64,000 nt of DNA, taken from DATBVX01 sp963695985 (GTDB taxonomy: Bacteria; Pseudomonadota; Gammaproteobacteria; Steroidobacterales; Steroidobacteraceae). A model generated the notes under the pieces. The model saw only the letters and a list, made by a program, of their open reading frames with translations. It ran no database searches and was not told the origin of the DNA. This document shows, piece after piece, positions 18,398 to 27,580 of this stretch; within the stretch, counting starts at the first letter, position 1, and every line of letters starts with the position of its first letter. The position numbers were made by a program, and so were the translations under genes. Where the stretch lies: positions 1 through 64,000 of the forward strand of contig CAVOIC010000002.1 of the NCBI GenBank assembly GCA_963695985.1. The letters run 5' to 3'.

Positions 18398-19254
18398 CCG
18401 AGCAGCCGCCTCACGTTGACGAGTCGTGTGGCAATCGCGACCAGGATCAGCGTCACCGTCAGCATCACCATGGACAGCGCCGCGCCGCGCGGCCAATTGG
18501 CGGCCTTGGTGAAGAAGTCCTGGATGATGTTGCCGTACATGCTGCCCCGGCTCCCGCCGACGAGCAGCGGCGTCACGTACTCGCCCACCGTCGGAATGAA
18601 CACCATGAAGAACGCCGCGAGCACGCCCGGGAGGCTCAGGGGAAAGGTGACGGCCCAGAAACTTCGCCGTGGCGGGGCGCCGAGGTCCGAGGCCGCTTCC
18701 AGCAGCTCAGGCTCGATGCGCTGCAAAGCCGCGCTGATCGGCAACGCTGCAAATGGAATCCACACGTAGATCAGCGTGATGACCACGGCGTTGCGACTGT
18801 AGAGGATGCCGCTGATGGGCTCGGCGATTGCATGTACGTACAAGAGGAGCGAGTTGATCACGCCCTCGGACCCGAGCAGGAACTTCCAGCTCATCACTCT
18901 CAGCAGGAAGCTGGTCCAGAACGGGATGAGCAGGATGATGAGACAGAGCCCCGCGGCACGCCCCGCGCGAAAGACCAGAAAATAGGAGATCGGATAGGCC
19001 AGTGCGACCGAGAGCAACGCCACGAAGAACGCCATGGCGATGGAAATCCCGAGCAGGCGCCAGTAGCTGCCCACCGCGGCAATCGCCTGGTATTGCGCGA
19101 GTACCGGCGTCCACCGGCCCAGCAGCTCGCCCTGCATGTCCGCGCGAAAGCTGAGCGCGAACATGAGGACGAGCGGAACGAGAAAAAACAGGGCCAGCCA
19201 GAAGACTGGCGGGAGGTACAAAACCCAGAAGGCTGTCCGCCGCTCCCGCGACAC
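18394..19254 (-). CDS. ABC transporter permease, PotB type
   Basis: 286 residues, six predicted helices, EAA loop at ELLEAASDLGAPPRR. The N-terminal half contains FWTSFLLRVMSWKFLL, a stretch typical of PotB/PotH permeases. It partners the PotC-type permease encoded immediately downstream, with the binding protein encoded upstream. Confidence 0.9.
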   Translation of the reverse strand: MSRERRTAFWVLYLPPVFWLALFFLVPLVLMFALSFRADMQGELLGRWTPVLAQYQAIAAVGSYWRLLGISIAMAFFVALLSVALAYPISYFLVFRAGRAAGLCLIILLIPFWTSFLLRVMSWKFLLGSEGVINSLLLYVHAIAEPISGILYSRNAVVITLIYVWIPFAALPISAALQRIEPELLEAASDLGAPPRRSFWAVTFPLSLPGVLAAFFMVFIPTVGEYVTPLLVGGSRGSMYGNIIQDFFTKAANWPRGAALSMVMLTVTLILVAIATRLVNVRRLLG

Positions 19255-19272
19255 TGCGCCTCCTTGCCAGGA

Positions 19273-20346
19273 TCAGGGCGCCGCTTTCACCTCGGTCCAC
19301 ATCGCGGTCCAGTCATCGCGCTGCTTGGTCGTCAGGTTCGGCGTGAAGTTGGTTCGTTGCAGCACGGTCGGATCGTCGACTGAAAAAGCCTTCTTGAGCG
19401 TCGGATCGGTGATGCTCTTCATCACCTCCTGGTTGGCAACGCCGTAATAAAGGCCATTCACGGTGTTGACCCCAGTGGCGTTGCCAAGCTTGTCGTCGAG
19501 GAACTTGAGCGTGAGTTCGTAGTTGGGCGTCCCTTTGCGGATGCCGTAAACGCCCACCCAGGAGTTGCGCCCCTCTTTCGGATCGGCATAGGCCACCGGC
19601 ACGCCCTTGCCCAGCAGCGTCGCGTAAGCGCCTTGCCAGGCGTAGGCGACCCACACATCGCCGTTGGCCATGCCATCAATCAGCTCGGGCTCGCCCGCCC
19701 AGTAAAAGAGATTGAGCTCGCGCTGCTTGATCCACTCCGCTTTGATCGCCTGCAATTGCGCCGGCGTGATATTGGTCTCGTTGTATTTGTGGATATAAGC
19801 GGAGACGGTCACCATCCCCGGCCCGTCGTCCCAGGTCGAGATGTGCCCCTTGTACTTCGGGTCGAGGAGCGCGGCCCACGAGTCGATCTTTCCTTTCACC
19901 TTGTCGGTGCGGTACAGGATCGAAGTGAATCCCCAGTCCCACGGCACGAAGTATTGCTTGCCCTTGAAGCGCCCGAGCGCCTTGAAACTTTCCGGTACCT
20001 TGCTCCAGTTCTTGAGCTTGGAAGTATCGATCTCCTGCGCGAGACCTTCGTCAACGTAGAACTGCAACCACCCGGTGTACGCATGGAACGTGTCGGCCTT
20101 GGTGCCCGCCTTCATCTTGCCGTAGACGTCGGCATCGGATGAGCCGATCTCGAAGTTGACCTTGACGTTGGGATTCCTCTTCTTGAAATCGATCCAGTAC
20201 TCCGGCGCGTCGTAACCCGCCCAATCGAGCACCGCCAACGTGGCGGCAGGTGCCGCAGCATTAGCCTCCTCGCCCGACGGAGTGACCGTCAGAGTCGTCA
20301 GTGCGAGCAGACCCGAAACCAGCATCGACTGGCGCAACGTGTTCAT
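19273..20346 (-). CDS. Extracellular solute-binding protein, PotD/PotF type
   Basis: 357 residues with a signal peptide (about 1-30). The mature start TLAVLDWAGYDAPEYW is the first strand of a type II periplasmic binding protein. FVPWDWGFTSILYRTDKV and VNTVNGLYYGVANQEVM lie near the hinge and ligand cleft. The family binds polyamines and related cations; the ligand here cannot be read with certainty. It sits 18 bases upstream of the permease genes and 153 bases downstream of the FAD oxidoreductase. Confidence 0.9.
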   Translation of the reverse strand: MNTLRQSMLVSGLLALTTLTVTPSGEEANAAAPAATLAVLDWAGYDAPEYWIDFKKRNPNVKVNFEIGSSDADVYGKMKAGTKADTFHAYTGWLQFYVDEGLAQEIDTSKLKNWSKVPESFKALGRFKGKQYFVPWDWGFTSILYRTDKVKGKIDSWAALLDPKYKGHISTWDDGPGMVTVSAYIHKYNETNITPAQLQAIKAEWIKQRELNLFYWAGEPELIDGMANGDVWVAYAWQGAYATLLGKGVPVAYADPKEGRNSWVGVYGIRKGTPNYELTLKFLDDKLGNATGVNTVNGLYYGVANQEVMKSITDPTLKKAFSVDDPTVLQRTNFTPNLTTKQRDDWTAMWTEVKAAP

Positions 20347-20498
20347 GGAGGGACCCCCTGCTGTGAAGCGGCGTCGCCGTGTCCCCGCGCAAGCAGAAAC
20401 TCTCCGATCCAGGGCTTCGCCGCGATGTTCTTTGCCGCGAGTCTAGTGACATCGGATGCGCAATGCCACGTCGCACGAAACCTGGCGGTGACGACAGC

Positions 20499-21800
20499 TC
20501 AACTTACCCAATCGAGGAGCCGGTACCAGGCGGCAACCGCGGGCAGGAACCAGGGTTTACCCCAATACACGCCGAACGGTGCGCCTGGAAACGGGATCTG
20601 CGCGAACGGGATCGTGCGCACATCGGCGCTACCGACCGCCTCGCCCATGCGCGTACCGAGCTCGGTCGCCAGTGCGACGCCGTGCCCCGCATAGCCGAGT
20701 GCGAAGTGAAGCCCGTCGAGCTTCCCCGCGTGCGGTAGCGTGTCGAAGGCGAAGTCGAGCGTGCCGCCCCAGGCATACTCGACGCGCACCTCGCGCAATT
20801 GTGGGAATACCTCAAGCATCCCTCGATGGAGCAACGTCGCACTCTCGCACACGGTCGCCTTCGTCTCCGGCCGGAAGCGCGCACGACCGCCAAACAGCAG
20901 TCGGCGATCCGCAGTCAGGCGAAAGTAATGCAGAAAGTGGCGCGAGTCATACATCATGCGCCCGCGCGGGCTGGTCTCCCGCGCCAGGGTTTTGGGCAGC
21001 GGCTCGGTGACAATGATGTAGGAGCCGATCGGCACAATCCGCCGGCGCAGCGCCGGCGTTGCGGCCCCGGTGTACCCACTCGTCGCCACCAGAACTTCCG
21101 CAGCCTCGACCGTGCCGCGAACGGTGATCACTCGCCAGCGAGCACCTTGACGCTCGATTCGCTCGACTGGTGCTCTCTCGCATAGGGCTGCCCCCGCCGC
21201 ACTCACCGCACGAGCCAGTCCTGCAACGTACCGCGCAGGATTGATGCTGGCGCTCGCATCATCGACGAGACCACCGTAATAGAGATCGGAGCCGATCTCG
21301 CCGCGCAGATCCGTGCGTGCGACGGGGCGAACTTCATGCGCAAACTCGCGCGACAGCACCTGCGCGGCACTTACGAAATGCTCGTAATGGGCGGGCTTGC
21401 ACGCGAGCGCCAGATGACCGCAGCGCGCGAAGTCACAATCGATACGCTCCTCGCTGACCAGGCGCTCGACACGATCTACGGCTGCCACCGACGCCTTGAA
21501 GAGCTGAAGCGCGACTTCACGCTCATAGCGCGCGATCAGAGTACTTGCGCCCAGCTTGAGGCCGGTGAGCACCATGCCTCCATTGCGCGAGCTCGCACCC
21601 CAACCGATGGTGTGAGCCTCGAGCACGGCAACGTTCACGCCGCGTCTGGCGAGCGCTCTCGCGGCACTGAGCCCCGTGATGCCACCACCGATCACGGTGA
21701 CATCAACCCTGGGCGGCAGTGGCAGTAGCTCAGCCGCGACTTCCGAGGCGGTGTCCCACCAGTATGGCCTCTGCTTCAGGTCAACGGATTGTGCCGTCAT
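20499..21800 (-). CDS. FAD-dependent amine oxidoreductase (DAO/PuuB-like)
   Basis: 433 residues. The FAD dinucleotide loop is VTVIGGGITGLSAARAL (about 34-50), followed by GWGASSRNGG, the second FAD motif typical of PuuB, the gamma-glutamylputrescine oxidase group. LHFALGYAGHGVALA near the C-terminus is the DAO family end motif. This enzyme type oxidatively deaminates or demethylates amines. It overlaps the GcvT-like gene by 20 bases and precedes the polyamine-type transporter, so all five genes probably handle one amine substrate. Confidence 0.9.
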   Translation of the reverse strand: MTAQSVDLKQRPYWWDTASEVAAELLPLPPRVDVTVIGGGITGLSAARALARRGVNVAVLEAHTIGWGASSRNGGMVLTGLKLGASTLIARYEREVALQLFKASVAAVDRVERLVSEERIDCDFARCGHLALACKPAHYEHFVSAAQVLSREFAHEVRPVARTDLRGEIGSDLYYGGLVDDASASINPARYVAGLARAVSAAGAALCERAPVERIERQGARWRVITVRGTVEAAEVLVATSGYTGAATPALRRRIVPIGSYIIVTEPLPKTLARETSPRGRMMYDSRHFLHYFRLTADRRLLFGGRARFRPETKATVCESATLLHRGMLEVFPQLREVRVEYAWGGTLDFAFDTLPHAGKLDGLHFALGYAGHGVALATELGTRMGEAVGSADVRTIPFAQIPFPGAPFGVYWGKPWFLPAVAAWYRLLDWVS

Positions 21801-23151
21801 GGCCTGGGACGCGCGACAGATCCGCGAAACGGTTGTCCTTCTTGTAGGGCGCCGGCGCCACGGTCGCCCTCACCTGTTTTTGCGGTGTTCCAGGATTGCC
21901 CCAGACAATCGTGACCTCCTCACCCGGGCGCGTGTGTGCGACGTCGAGATACGCGAGCGACAGGACCTTGCGAAAATGCAGACTGTAGCCCGGAGTCGTC
22001 GAGACGCCGATCGGTCGCCCATCTTTCAGCACCTGGTCCGTGTGCGCGACCCATGTCGGTGGGTACGGAATCTCGAGCATGTCGTAGGGCTGCTCACTCC
22101 GGAACATCGAGGCGTAGATGTCGATGACATCATCACTGTCGAACTCCAGTGTCACGACGGTGCGTATGGGACTGGCAACTTCCTTCTCCAGCGCCTCGCG
22201 CCCGATGAAAGGATGGTCGAACTTGATGCTCTTCCCCCAGCCCATCTCCACGGGGCTACGGTAGTAGTCCGAGATGTCCTGGCCCTCGAAACTGCCCGTG
22301 ATCGTCGGCACCAGACCGAGGGGTGAGTGCCGGCGCAAGTGCTCGCGGTAGCCGGCGGCGTCATCGTCGTAGACCGCGGGTACATAGTGAAACCATCCGG
22401 TCGGGAAACACGCCTCCAGGTGATTGATCATCGAGGTGCGCTTGCCGAGCCTGCGAATGCCGAACGCCTTGCCTGCTTCGAAGATCGCCTGGTGAATCTC
22501 GTTCGCGTGCTCGATCGGACCCTGCAGCTCGAAACCAATTTCCCCCGCCATGCCCATCCGCAATGCTATGAGGTCGTGATTCGCGATCCGGATCGGCTGA
22601 TAGCGCATGAACGCAACACCGCGCAAACTCTGGTTCGTCACTTTCTCTAGCAGCGAGAGCGTGTTCGGCCCAGAGACCTGGAACTTGAACCGCTCGCCGA
22701 CCGTGCGCATGCCGTTGTATTCGGAGATTACATACGAGGCGCGGGCGTTGTACTTCGGCTTGGCCGTTTCGAACTGATAGTGTGCCCAGAAGATATTCGA
22801 CTCGATCACGAACTCGTCGTCACTCAGGCGCAGGACGACGCCTTCGGAGGCGACCTTGCCGCGCGGATTACACTGGACGATGTGCTTGCCCTGGCCGATG
22901 TCGAACTTCGCGTAGCTGTTGATGGAGATGTCTGCCAGGAACTTGAGCGCATCCGGTCCCTTGACGTTGAGTTCCGCCAAGTTGTGCGTCCAATCGCCGA
23001 TGTAGCAGGTGTTCTTCCACGACTCCTGCTCATCGCGCCAGCCGGAGAACTCCCACGCCCGCCCCGGTGGGATGAAGGTGAACGTACCGGACTCGTAATA
23101 GCGACTAGCGGGATTGAACAGACGGTACCGGTCGACTCGATGGGTGCTCAT
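21781..23151 (-). CDS. GcvT/LigM-like aminomethyltransferase or demethylase
   Basis: 456 residues from the ATG at 23151. The fold is the GcvT T-protein type. FSGWRDEQESWKNTCYIGDW, KGPDALKFLADISINS and GMAGEIGFELQGP match the pattern I associate with tetrahydrofolate-dependent O-demethylases LigM/DesA and related GcvT-like demethylases. KFDHPFIGREALE is the C-terminal family block. It likely moves a methyl group from an ether or amine to THF. Context with an amine oxidase and polyamine transporter favours an N-methylated amine. An apparent longer frame reaching 24399 is a chance read-through across two other genes. Confidence 0.85.
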   Translation of the reverse strand: MSTHRVDRYRLFNPASRYYESGTFTFIPPGRAWEFSGWRDEQESWKNTCYIGDWTHNLAELNVKGPDALKFLADISINSYAKFDIGQGKHIVQCNPRGKVASEGVVLRLSDDEFVIESNIFWAHYQFETAKPKYNARASYVISEYNGMRTVGERFKFQVSGPNTLSLLEKVTNQSLRGVAFMRYQPIRIANHDLIALRMGMAGEIGFELQGPIEHANEIHQAIFEAGKAFGIRRLGKRTSMINHLEACFPTGWFHYVPAVYDDDAAGYREHLRRHSPLGLVPTITGSFEGQDISDYYRSPVEMGWGKSIKFDHPFIGREALEKEVASPIRTVVTLEFDSDDVIDIYASMFRSEQPYDMLEIPYPPTWVAHTDQVLKDGRPIGVSTTPGYSLHFRKVLSLAYLDVAHTRPGEEVTIVWGNPGTPQKQVRATVAPAPYKKDNRFADLSRVPGHDGTIR

Positions 23152-23234
23152 GCGATGACCTTGAGCGCGCGGCGGCACGCGCGTAGCGGATGAGTCTACA
23201 CCGCGGGCGCCGTCGAGACGGCGCTGCCCAAGCG

Positions 23235-23486
23235 TCAGCGGAATTTCAACGGAGGCGCGGCGCCGAAGAGTGCGAGAATGCCCCACACCGCGAGCGTCAT
23301 GCCGCCGCAGAGATAGAACACGAGGAAGAAATGGAATGCGAACGGATTGTCGCTGCGGTTGGGACGATACACCTTCCACCCTGCGGCGCCCGCAGGAAAC
23401 ACGCCCGCGAGATAGCCCTGCCACGCCACGGCAAGCACACCGGCGCCAAGCAGGATAAGGATGATCGAGCCAAGCGCGCGCGGCAT
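23235..23486 (-). CDS. Small membrane protein (83 aa)
   Basis: 83 residues with two hydrophobic segments (about 5-30 and 53-75) and a loop containing WKVYRPNRSDNPFAFHFF. It lies between the frameshifted membrane protein upstream (six bases away) and the GcvT-like gene downstream, so it is probably part of the same transcript. No family is recognised. Confidence 0.72.
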   Translation of the reverse strand: MPRALGSIILILLGAGVLAVAWQGYLAGVFPAGAAGWKVYRPNRSDNPFAFHFFLVFYLCGGMTLAVWGILALFGAAPPLKFR

Positions 23487-23492
23487 GAGCGG

Positions 23493-24291
23493 CTAGGCCT
23501 CCGCACCCAAGTACTTGCGCGCCACCTTGAGCGCACCGACGATCGCGAGCGCGACGCTGCCGAAGATGAGGATCTCGAACGGCCACAGATTGTGCGAGGT
23601 CGGATCGCGCGCGGTATCGACGATGATGCGCAGCACGACGAAGAGCACGACGCACGCCGGCACCGCAGCCGCGATCCTCCAGCCGCCGCGCCACTTCCAC
23701 ACGCTCCACACTGGCACCGCGAGCCCGGCGAGAAGACAGTCCCAGGATCACGAGCATGAAGCCGCTGAAGAGCGCCCACTGACCGACCGGCACCGGTTCA
23801 TTGGCGCGCCGCTGGGCATCTTCCTGGTAGCGCGCCTTTTCCGTGGCGAGCAGATCCTCGACCCACTTCGCGCGCGGCCCATCGGACGGCAACGCGTTCG
23901 TCCAGCTCAGCTGCACCGGGTAGCGCGAAAGCTCCCACTCTCTATATGGCTTGCCGCCGCCCGCAGAGATGCGGACCTCATCAACCTCGCCCGGCGCCGT
24001 GAGCGCGAACCAGCCGAGCGCTTCGCCCGAGCCCTGATACGTGAGCGACGCATTCGACATCGCCTTCTGGACTTGCGTGCCATTGCGATAGGGGCGCGCC
24101 CACAAACTGATCGGCTCGTCCGAGGTGTACTCGATGCGCACCCAGAACGACTCCTGGTGCCCGAGCGTGGCGTTATTTGACGGCTGCGTTTCGATGATGC
24201 GGGCGGTGGCGTCAGCGTGGGCCGCGAGCGATGCGAGCAGCAACGCCGCCAGCGTAGATACGCAAGAGAATCGGCGAATGACCGGCGTCAT
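23493..24291 (-). CDS. Exported/membrane protein of unknown function, one frameshift
   Basis: From ATG 24291 a signal peptide ending near AAHADA leads into a beta-rich domain of about 120 residues (RIIETQPSNNATLG, then YTSDEPISLWARPYRNG), then a first helix (WALFSGFMLVILG). The frame changes near 23735 and continues with LLAGLAVPVWSVWKWRGGW, a second and a third helix, and ends KVARKYLGAEA. Removing one G of a GGG restores a single protein of about 265 residues. Function unknown; it heads the cluster with the GcvT-like demethylase. Confidence 0.7.
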
Positions 24292-24531
24292 CGATGCCTC
24301 GAGGGCTGCTGGCCCAATGTCGAGGCGATAGTGCGGCGAGCCGCTTATACGAACAAGAAAACCCGAGCTTGGTAGCAGCGAATCGGTGAACCGGATCACA
24401 CTGACGGCGGTGCCGACCCAAGAAAAGTGCCCGATCGCGCGGAGGGTTGGTCCACGCGATCGGGGACCGAGAAAGTTGCCTTTGGCAGCGCGCTCGAGCT
24501 ACGCCGCCGAGGCGGTATGGAGGTTATTCGC

Positions 24532-24810
24532 TTAGAAGCGTCGCGGCCGTCCACCACCGCGATTATTGGATCGCTCCTGCGCTTCGTTCACCTTGAGGGC
24601 GCGACCGTCGATCGTATGGCCGTTGAGGCCCTGGATCGCCCGGGCGGCATCCGCATTCGCCATCTCGACGAACCCGAAACCGCGCGGCCGGCCCGTATCA
24701 CGATCGGTGATCAGGGCAAACGACTCGACGGTCCCGTATTGCGCAAACAGCGCACGCACGTCCGCTTCATTAGCACTAAAGGGCAGGTTGCCCACGAAAA
24801 TCTTAGTCAT
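24532..24810 (-). CDS. RRM-domain RNA-binding protein
   Basis: 92 residues from ATG 24810: one RRM domain with RNP2 (IFVGNLPF, residues 4-11) and RNP1 (RGFGFVEM, about 43-50), then a short Arg/Gly tail (NNRGGGRPRRF). This is the common bacterial glycine-rich RNA-binding protein related to cyanobacterial Rbp proteins. Such genes often respond to cold; the 300-base gap upstream would hold a regulated leader if so. Confidence 0.93.
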   Translation of the reverse strand: MTKIFVGNLPFSANEADVRALFAQYGTVESFALITDRDTGRPRGFGFVEMANADAARAIQGLNGHTIDGRALKVNEAQERSNNRGGGRPRRF

Positions 24811-25118
24811 ACAAGAGAAACTCCAAAATCTAGGAAACACTCGACAGTCGTCCGGACCCCTCACCGCCGCTCGAAGCGTACGGATGCCCGGGCATTGAAA
24901 CGCCTGTCACCTGGTTCGGGTACCAATCGGATAGATGGGCTTTGGCCGGGTAGATCACACCGGAACCGGCTATTGGCCAAAGCAATCATGAGAAAAGCGC
25001 ACGAGCCGACACATAATATAGCCTAATTCATGTTTTTTCGCTCGACTAACTGCTCCAAACACTCGCTTGGCGCAGATATTGCTATTCAAGGGTCTGGCGG
25101 CCGCGTATGGTGTCACCC
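24811..25118. other. Intergenic region upstream of the RRM gene
   Basis: 308 bases between divergent genes. It is less GC-rich than its surroundings (for example CATAATATAGCCTAATTCATG near 25011-25031), consistent with promoters for the RRM gene on the minus strand and the hypothetical gene on the plus strand. No convincing operator or terminator was found. Confidence 0.4.
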
Positions 25119-25403
25119 ATGTCTACCTCGAATACACCAAATCCTGCCGCACCGTCCTCCGTTCTCGAGATGCCGTACACGCTCGACTCCATCACGCGTG
25201 CGCCCTCGCCCGTTGCGGATGACACGCGCGATTGGCACTCATATGTGATCGGCCACGGCAATAACAAGATCGTTGGCCACCGCCCCGGCACCGCCGAGAA
25301 TGTGCGCCGCGCGGCCGAAGATCTCGTCATGCGCCTCAACGAGCGGCGCAGCTTCCATTCCGGCCGCAAGCACCTGGTGATGGCCCCGAGCAAGAGGACT
25401 TGA
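25119..25403 (+). CDS. Hypothetical protein (94 aa)
   Basis: A soluble protein starting MSTSNTPNPAAPSSV, then a polar domain with DWHSYVIGHGNNKIVGHRPG and a helical AAEDLVMRLNERRS. The start is uncertain (ATG at 25107 or 25119; neither has a good ribosome site). It lies 23 bases before the next hypothetical gene on the same strand. No family recognised. Confidence 0.6.
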   Translation: MSTSNTPNPAAPSSVLEMPYTLDSITRAPSPVADDTRDWHSYVIGHGNNKIVGHRPGTAENVRRAAEDLVMRLNERRSFHSGRKHLVMAPSKRT

Positions 25404-25426
25404 GGCCGACGCGGCCGGAGGAATTC

Positions 25427-25786
25427 ATGTCGCACGACAAGTGGACTCAACACACCCGGGCTGCACCGCCGCCCATCGCCGGCGAGCTTGTCACCGATTA
25501 TCGTGCCCGCGTCGCCGCGATCGAATACGAGGCACGCGAGCGCCGGCGGCAGGAAATTGCGGAGCAGGTCGCCGTACAGAACACGCCCGAGCGGCGCATT
25601 CAGATCTGGGAGCGGCTGCACGAGTTGAATCTGCCGAAGAAGGCCAATCACCCTCTCGTCAGGATCATCGCTGCCGATACCGAACTGACGGTCGAGCAGG
25701 TCCGTGAAGAGCAGCTCCGACGCCTGACCCCGGTCAAGCGTGAACCGGCGATCCCTGCGCCCGCGACTTTCCCGCCGCGGATTTAA
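25427..25786 (+). CDS. Hypothetical protein (119 aa)
   Basis: The ATG at 25427 is preceded by GGAGGAATTC, which decides the start. The protein is mostly helical and charged: YRARVAAIEYEARERRRQEI, then PERRIQIWERLHELNLP and VEQVREEQLRRL, ending with a Pro-rich tail. No membrane segment or signal peptide. Probably co-transcribed with the preceding small gene. Function unknown. Confidence 0.7.
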   Translation: MSHDKWTQHTRAAPPPIAGELVTDYRARVAAIEYEARERRRQEIAEQVAVQNTPERRIQIWERLHELNLPKKANHPLVRIIAADTELTVEQVREEQLRRLTPVKREPAIPAPATFPPRI

Positions 25787-25838
25787 GACCTCACCGATTC
25801 CACGCTGACTGGCCGGCCGCCATGCGCCAAACGGCGCG

Positions 25839-26678
25839 TCAGAATGGCGCGCCGATCACGAATCGCCACACCCCCAGGTCGTGCGCGAAGCGATAACCTA
25901 CTCCGAGGCGTGGCACGGGAATGCGCCACACCGTCACTCTCGACCGCGTGCCGATCGTCAAGCCGACTTCGAACTGATTGGAATCCGCTCGCTCCGGTGC
26001 CTGACTGAGAGGCTCATCCGCCCGATTCAGAAATGATTGGGCGAGCAGATACGCGCCCCAATCGAGCGGATGGTCCCCGAGGTTCAAGCCGAGCGCATGG
26101 CGACCCTCGACGCCAAAGTCCAGCAGGAGCAGATCGTCGGAAGGCAGTTGGGTTCGCGGGTGCACGGCCGCGTAGGTCGCACCGATGTCCAAACGAAGGT
26201 CGAGCCAGCTCGAACTCATCGACGTCGCCACGTGGGCGCCGAATGAGTAAACCACGGCGTCGCCGTCGCCAGTCCGGTCCCACGTGCGTCCCGCCTGTGC
26301 GAATGGCAGCAGGTGCCACTGAGGAGTCAGCTCAAAGTCGAGCTCGACGCCTGGCACGAAGCTCAATGTGTCGAAGTTCTCCGGCAGACCGGTGTCGATC
26401 ACATCGCGCGATCTGAAATCGAGGAATCCAAAGGTCAGCGGCAACGTCAAACGCACACCCGGGCGCTTCCCGGACGGCTGGGCGAATGTGTAGCCGAAGG
26501 GCAGTCGATAGATCTGCAACGTGCGACCGGCGATGTCGTACACGCCCGAACCCAGCTGCGTCGCAAACGCGTAGTTCACGAGCTGCTCCTCGCTGGCGTG
26601 CAGGGGGCTCTGCGCGGCAGCGCGCTCAGGCGCGAGCAACACAGCGATCAGTAATGCGAGGTGGATGACGGCTCTCAT
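25839..26678 (-). CDS. Predicted outer-membrane beta-barrel protein
   Basis: 279 residues from ATG 26678, with a signal peptide ending ERAAAQ. The rest alternates hydrophobic and polar residues in many short strands (VRLTLPLTFGFLDF, WLDLRLDIGATYAAV, VPRLGVGYRFAHDLG) and ends in a C-terminal Phe (IGAPF), as outer-membrane barrels do. An upstream Met at 26777 is unlikely. It starts next to the stop of the YpsA-like gene. Specific role unknown. Confidence 0.75.
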   Translation of the reverse strand: MRAVIHLALLIAVLLAPERAAAQSPLHASEEQLVNYAFATQLGSGVYDIAGRTLQIYRLPFGYTFAQPSGKRPGVRLTLPLTFGFLDFRSRDVIDTGLPENFDTLSFVPGVELDFELTPQWHLLPFAQAGRTWDRTGDGDAVVYSFGAHVATSMSSSWLDLRLDIGATYAAVHPRTQLPSDDLLLLDFGVEGRHALGLNLGDHPLDWGAYLLAQSFLNRADEPLSQAPERADSNQFEVGLTIGTRSRVTVWRIPVPRLGVGYRFAHDLGVWRFVIGAPF

Positions 26679-26679
26679 T

Positions 26680-27159
26680 TCAGACTTGTCGAATCCGCTG
26701 CGACACAAGGTCACGGACAACGCGGTATGCGAAGCCGTGGCCCTCGAGCCAGTCGCTCGCGCGGGGTCCGGCCACATTCAGAATGCGGATATCGTGCTGG
26801 AGGATGAATCCGTCCATTTCACGTACGGCGTTCGCCTCGGCGGTCGTCGCAGCATCGATGAGGAGGAAGGGCTTACCGTGGCGCCGGCAGAGATCGAGCG
26901 TCAGACGCGCGCCGCCAGCCGGCGCGCCACTGCAGATGATCACCGTGCCGTCACCGTCCAGGACGTTCTGCAGCGTGCGTTCGGGATAGCCGGCACCTGA
27001 CAGCGGCGTGAGCGGATAACGCGGCGGGATCGTGCCATCTTCGGCAACACGGTCTTGAGGACAGGATCCACCGCAGGGAAAGCCGAGGTCCAGCGCGGCA
27101 TCGAGTGCTCCGCGGTCAACGCCGGTCTGGCCGCCGGAAATGATTCTTTCGAGCGCCAT
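26680..27159 (-). CDS. YpsA/SLOG-like putative molybdenum carrier protein
   Basis: About 159 residues. The N-terminal ISGGQTGVDRGALDAALDLG and later VIICSGAPAGGARLTL match the family annotated as putative molybdenum carrier (Pfam 12694), a Rossmann-like fold close to LOG/DprA/SLOG nucleotide-binding proteins. NVAGPRASDW is the conserved C-terminal block. The name is historical; a nucleotide-derived ligand is likely. The ATG at 27159 is chosen; a Met at 27207 is possible. Confidence 0.85.
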   Translation of the reverse strand: MALERIISGGQTGVDRGALDAALDLGFPCGGSCPQDRVAEDGTIPPRYPLTPLSGAGYPERTLQNVLDGDGTVIICSGAPAGGARLTLDLCRRHGKPFLLIDAATTAEANAVREMDGFILQHDIRILNVAGPRASDWLEGHGFAYRVVRDLVSQRIRQV

Positions 27160-27218
27160 GCCGCGCCCAATGATACGGGAACCCCCAGCCGAGGCCGCGC
27201 CGGCCATCCGCCTGGTAG

Positions 27219-27572
27219 TCAGCTGATCGGATCCGCACCCGGCGATCCGGATCGTCGAGCGCAGCGGCTCGCCATGGCCTTGCGAAATTCCTCGCGCTGT
27301 TCCGGCGTCATCCGCCCCCAGCGCTCTCGCATCCTACCGCGCCAGTGTCGGGCGGGGCCGTGAAAGCCACGCCAGCTGCCAAAGAAGATCCAGCTCAGTC
27401 CCAGCAATCCCACTGCCTGCCAGAACGTGAGCGCGGGCAACTTGAACAGCCCAGGCATCAACCAGTTCCAGAGGCTCAGCACCGCATACCCGAATCCTGC
27501 GATGACGATGACGGCAACCAGCGCCACCGCTAAGACCACCCCGAAGATTCGAACAATCCGTCTGTGTCTCAT
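27219..27572 (-). CDS. Membrane protein with basic tail, possible partner of the adjacent sigma factor
   Basis: 117 residues from ATG 27572 (GAGGA upstream). Two hydrophobic segments (about 9-35 and 47-65) are followed by a basic, helical tail with RWGRMTPEQREEFRKAM. It directly follows the sigma-factor gene (nine bases), so it is co-transcribed. Sigma genes are often followed by a membrane anti-sigma factor, but this protein lacks an N-terminal anti-sigma domain or zinc motif, so the link is only positional. Confidence 0.7.
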   Translation of the reverse strand: MRHRRIVRIFGVVLAVALVAVIVIAGFGYAVLSLWNWLMPGLFKLPALTFWQAVGLLGLSWIFFGSWRGFHGPARHWRGRMRERWGRMTPEQREEFRKAMASRCARRSGSPGADPIS

Positions 27573-27580
27573 GGCAATCC

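Noticed and set aside
21781..24399. An 872-codon apparent fusion of an exported protein with the GcvT-like demethylase
   Set aside because: The middle segment reads a wrong frame through a real 83-residue gene and a frameshifted gene; the demethylase has its own ATG at 23151.
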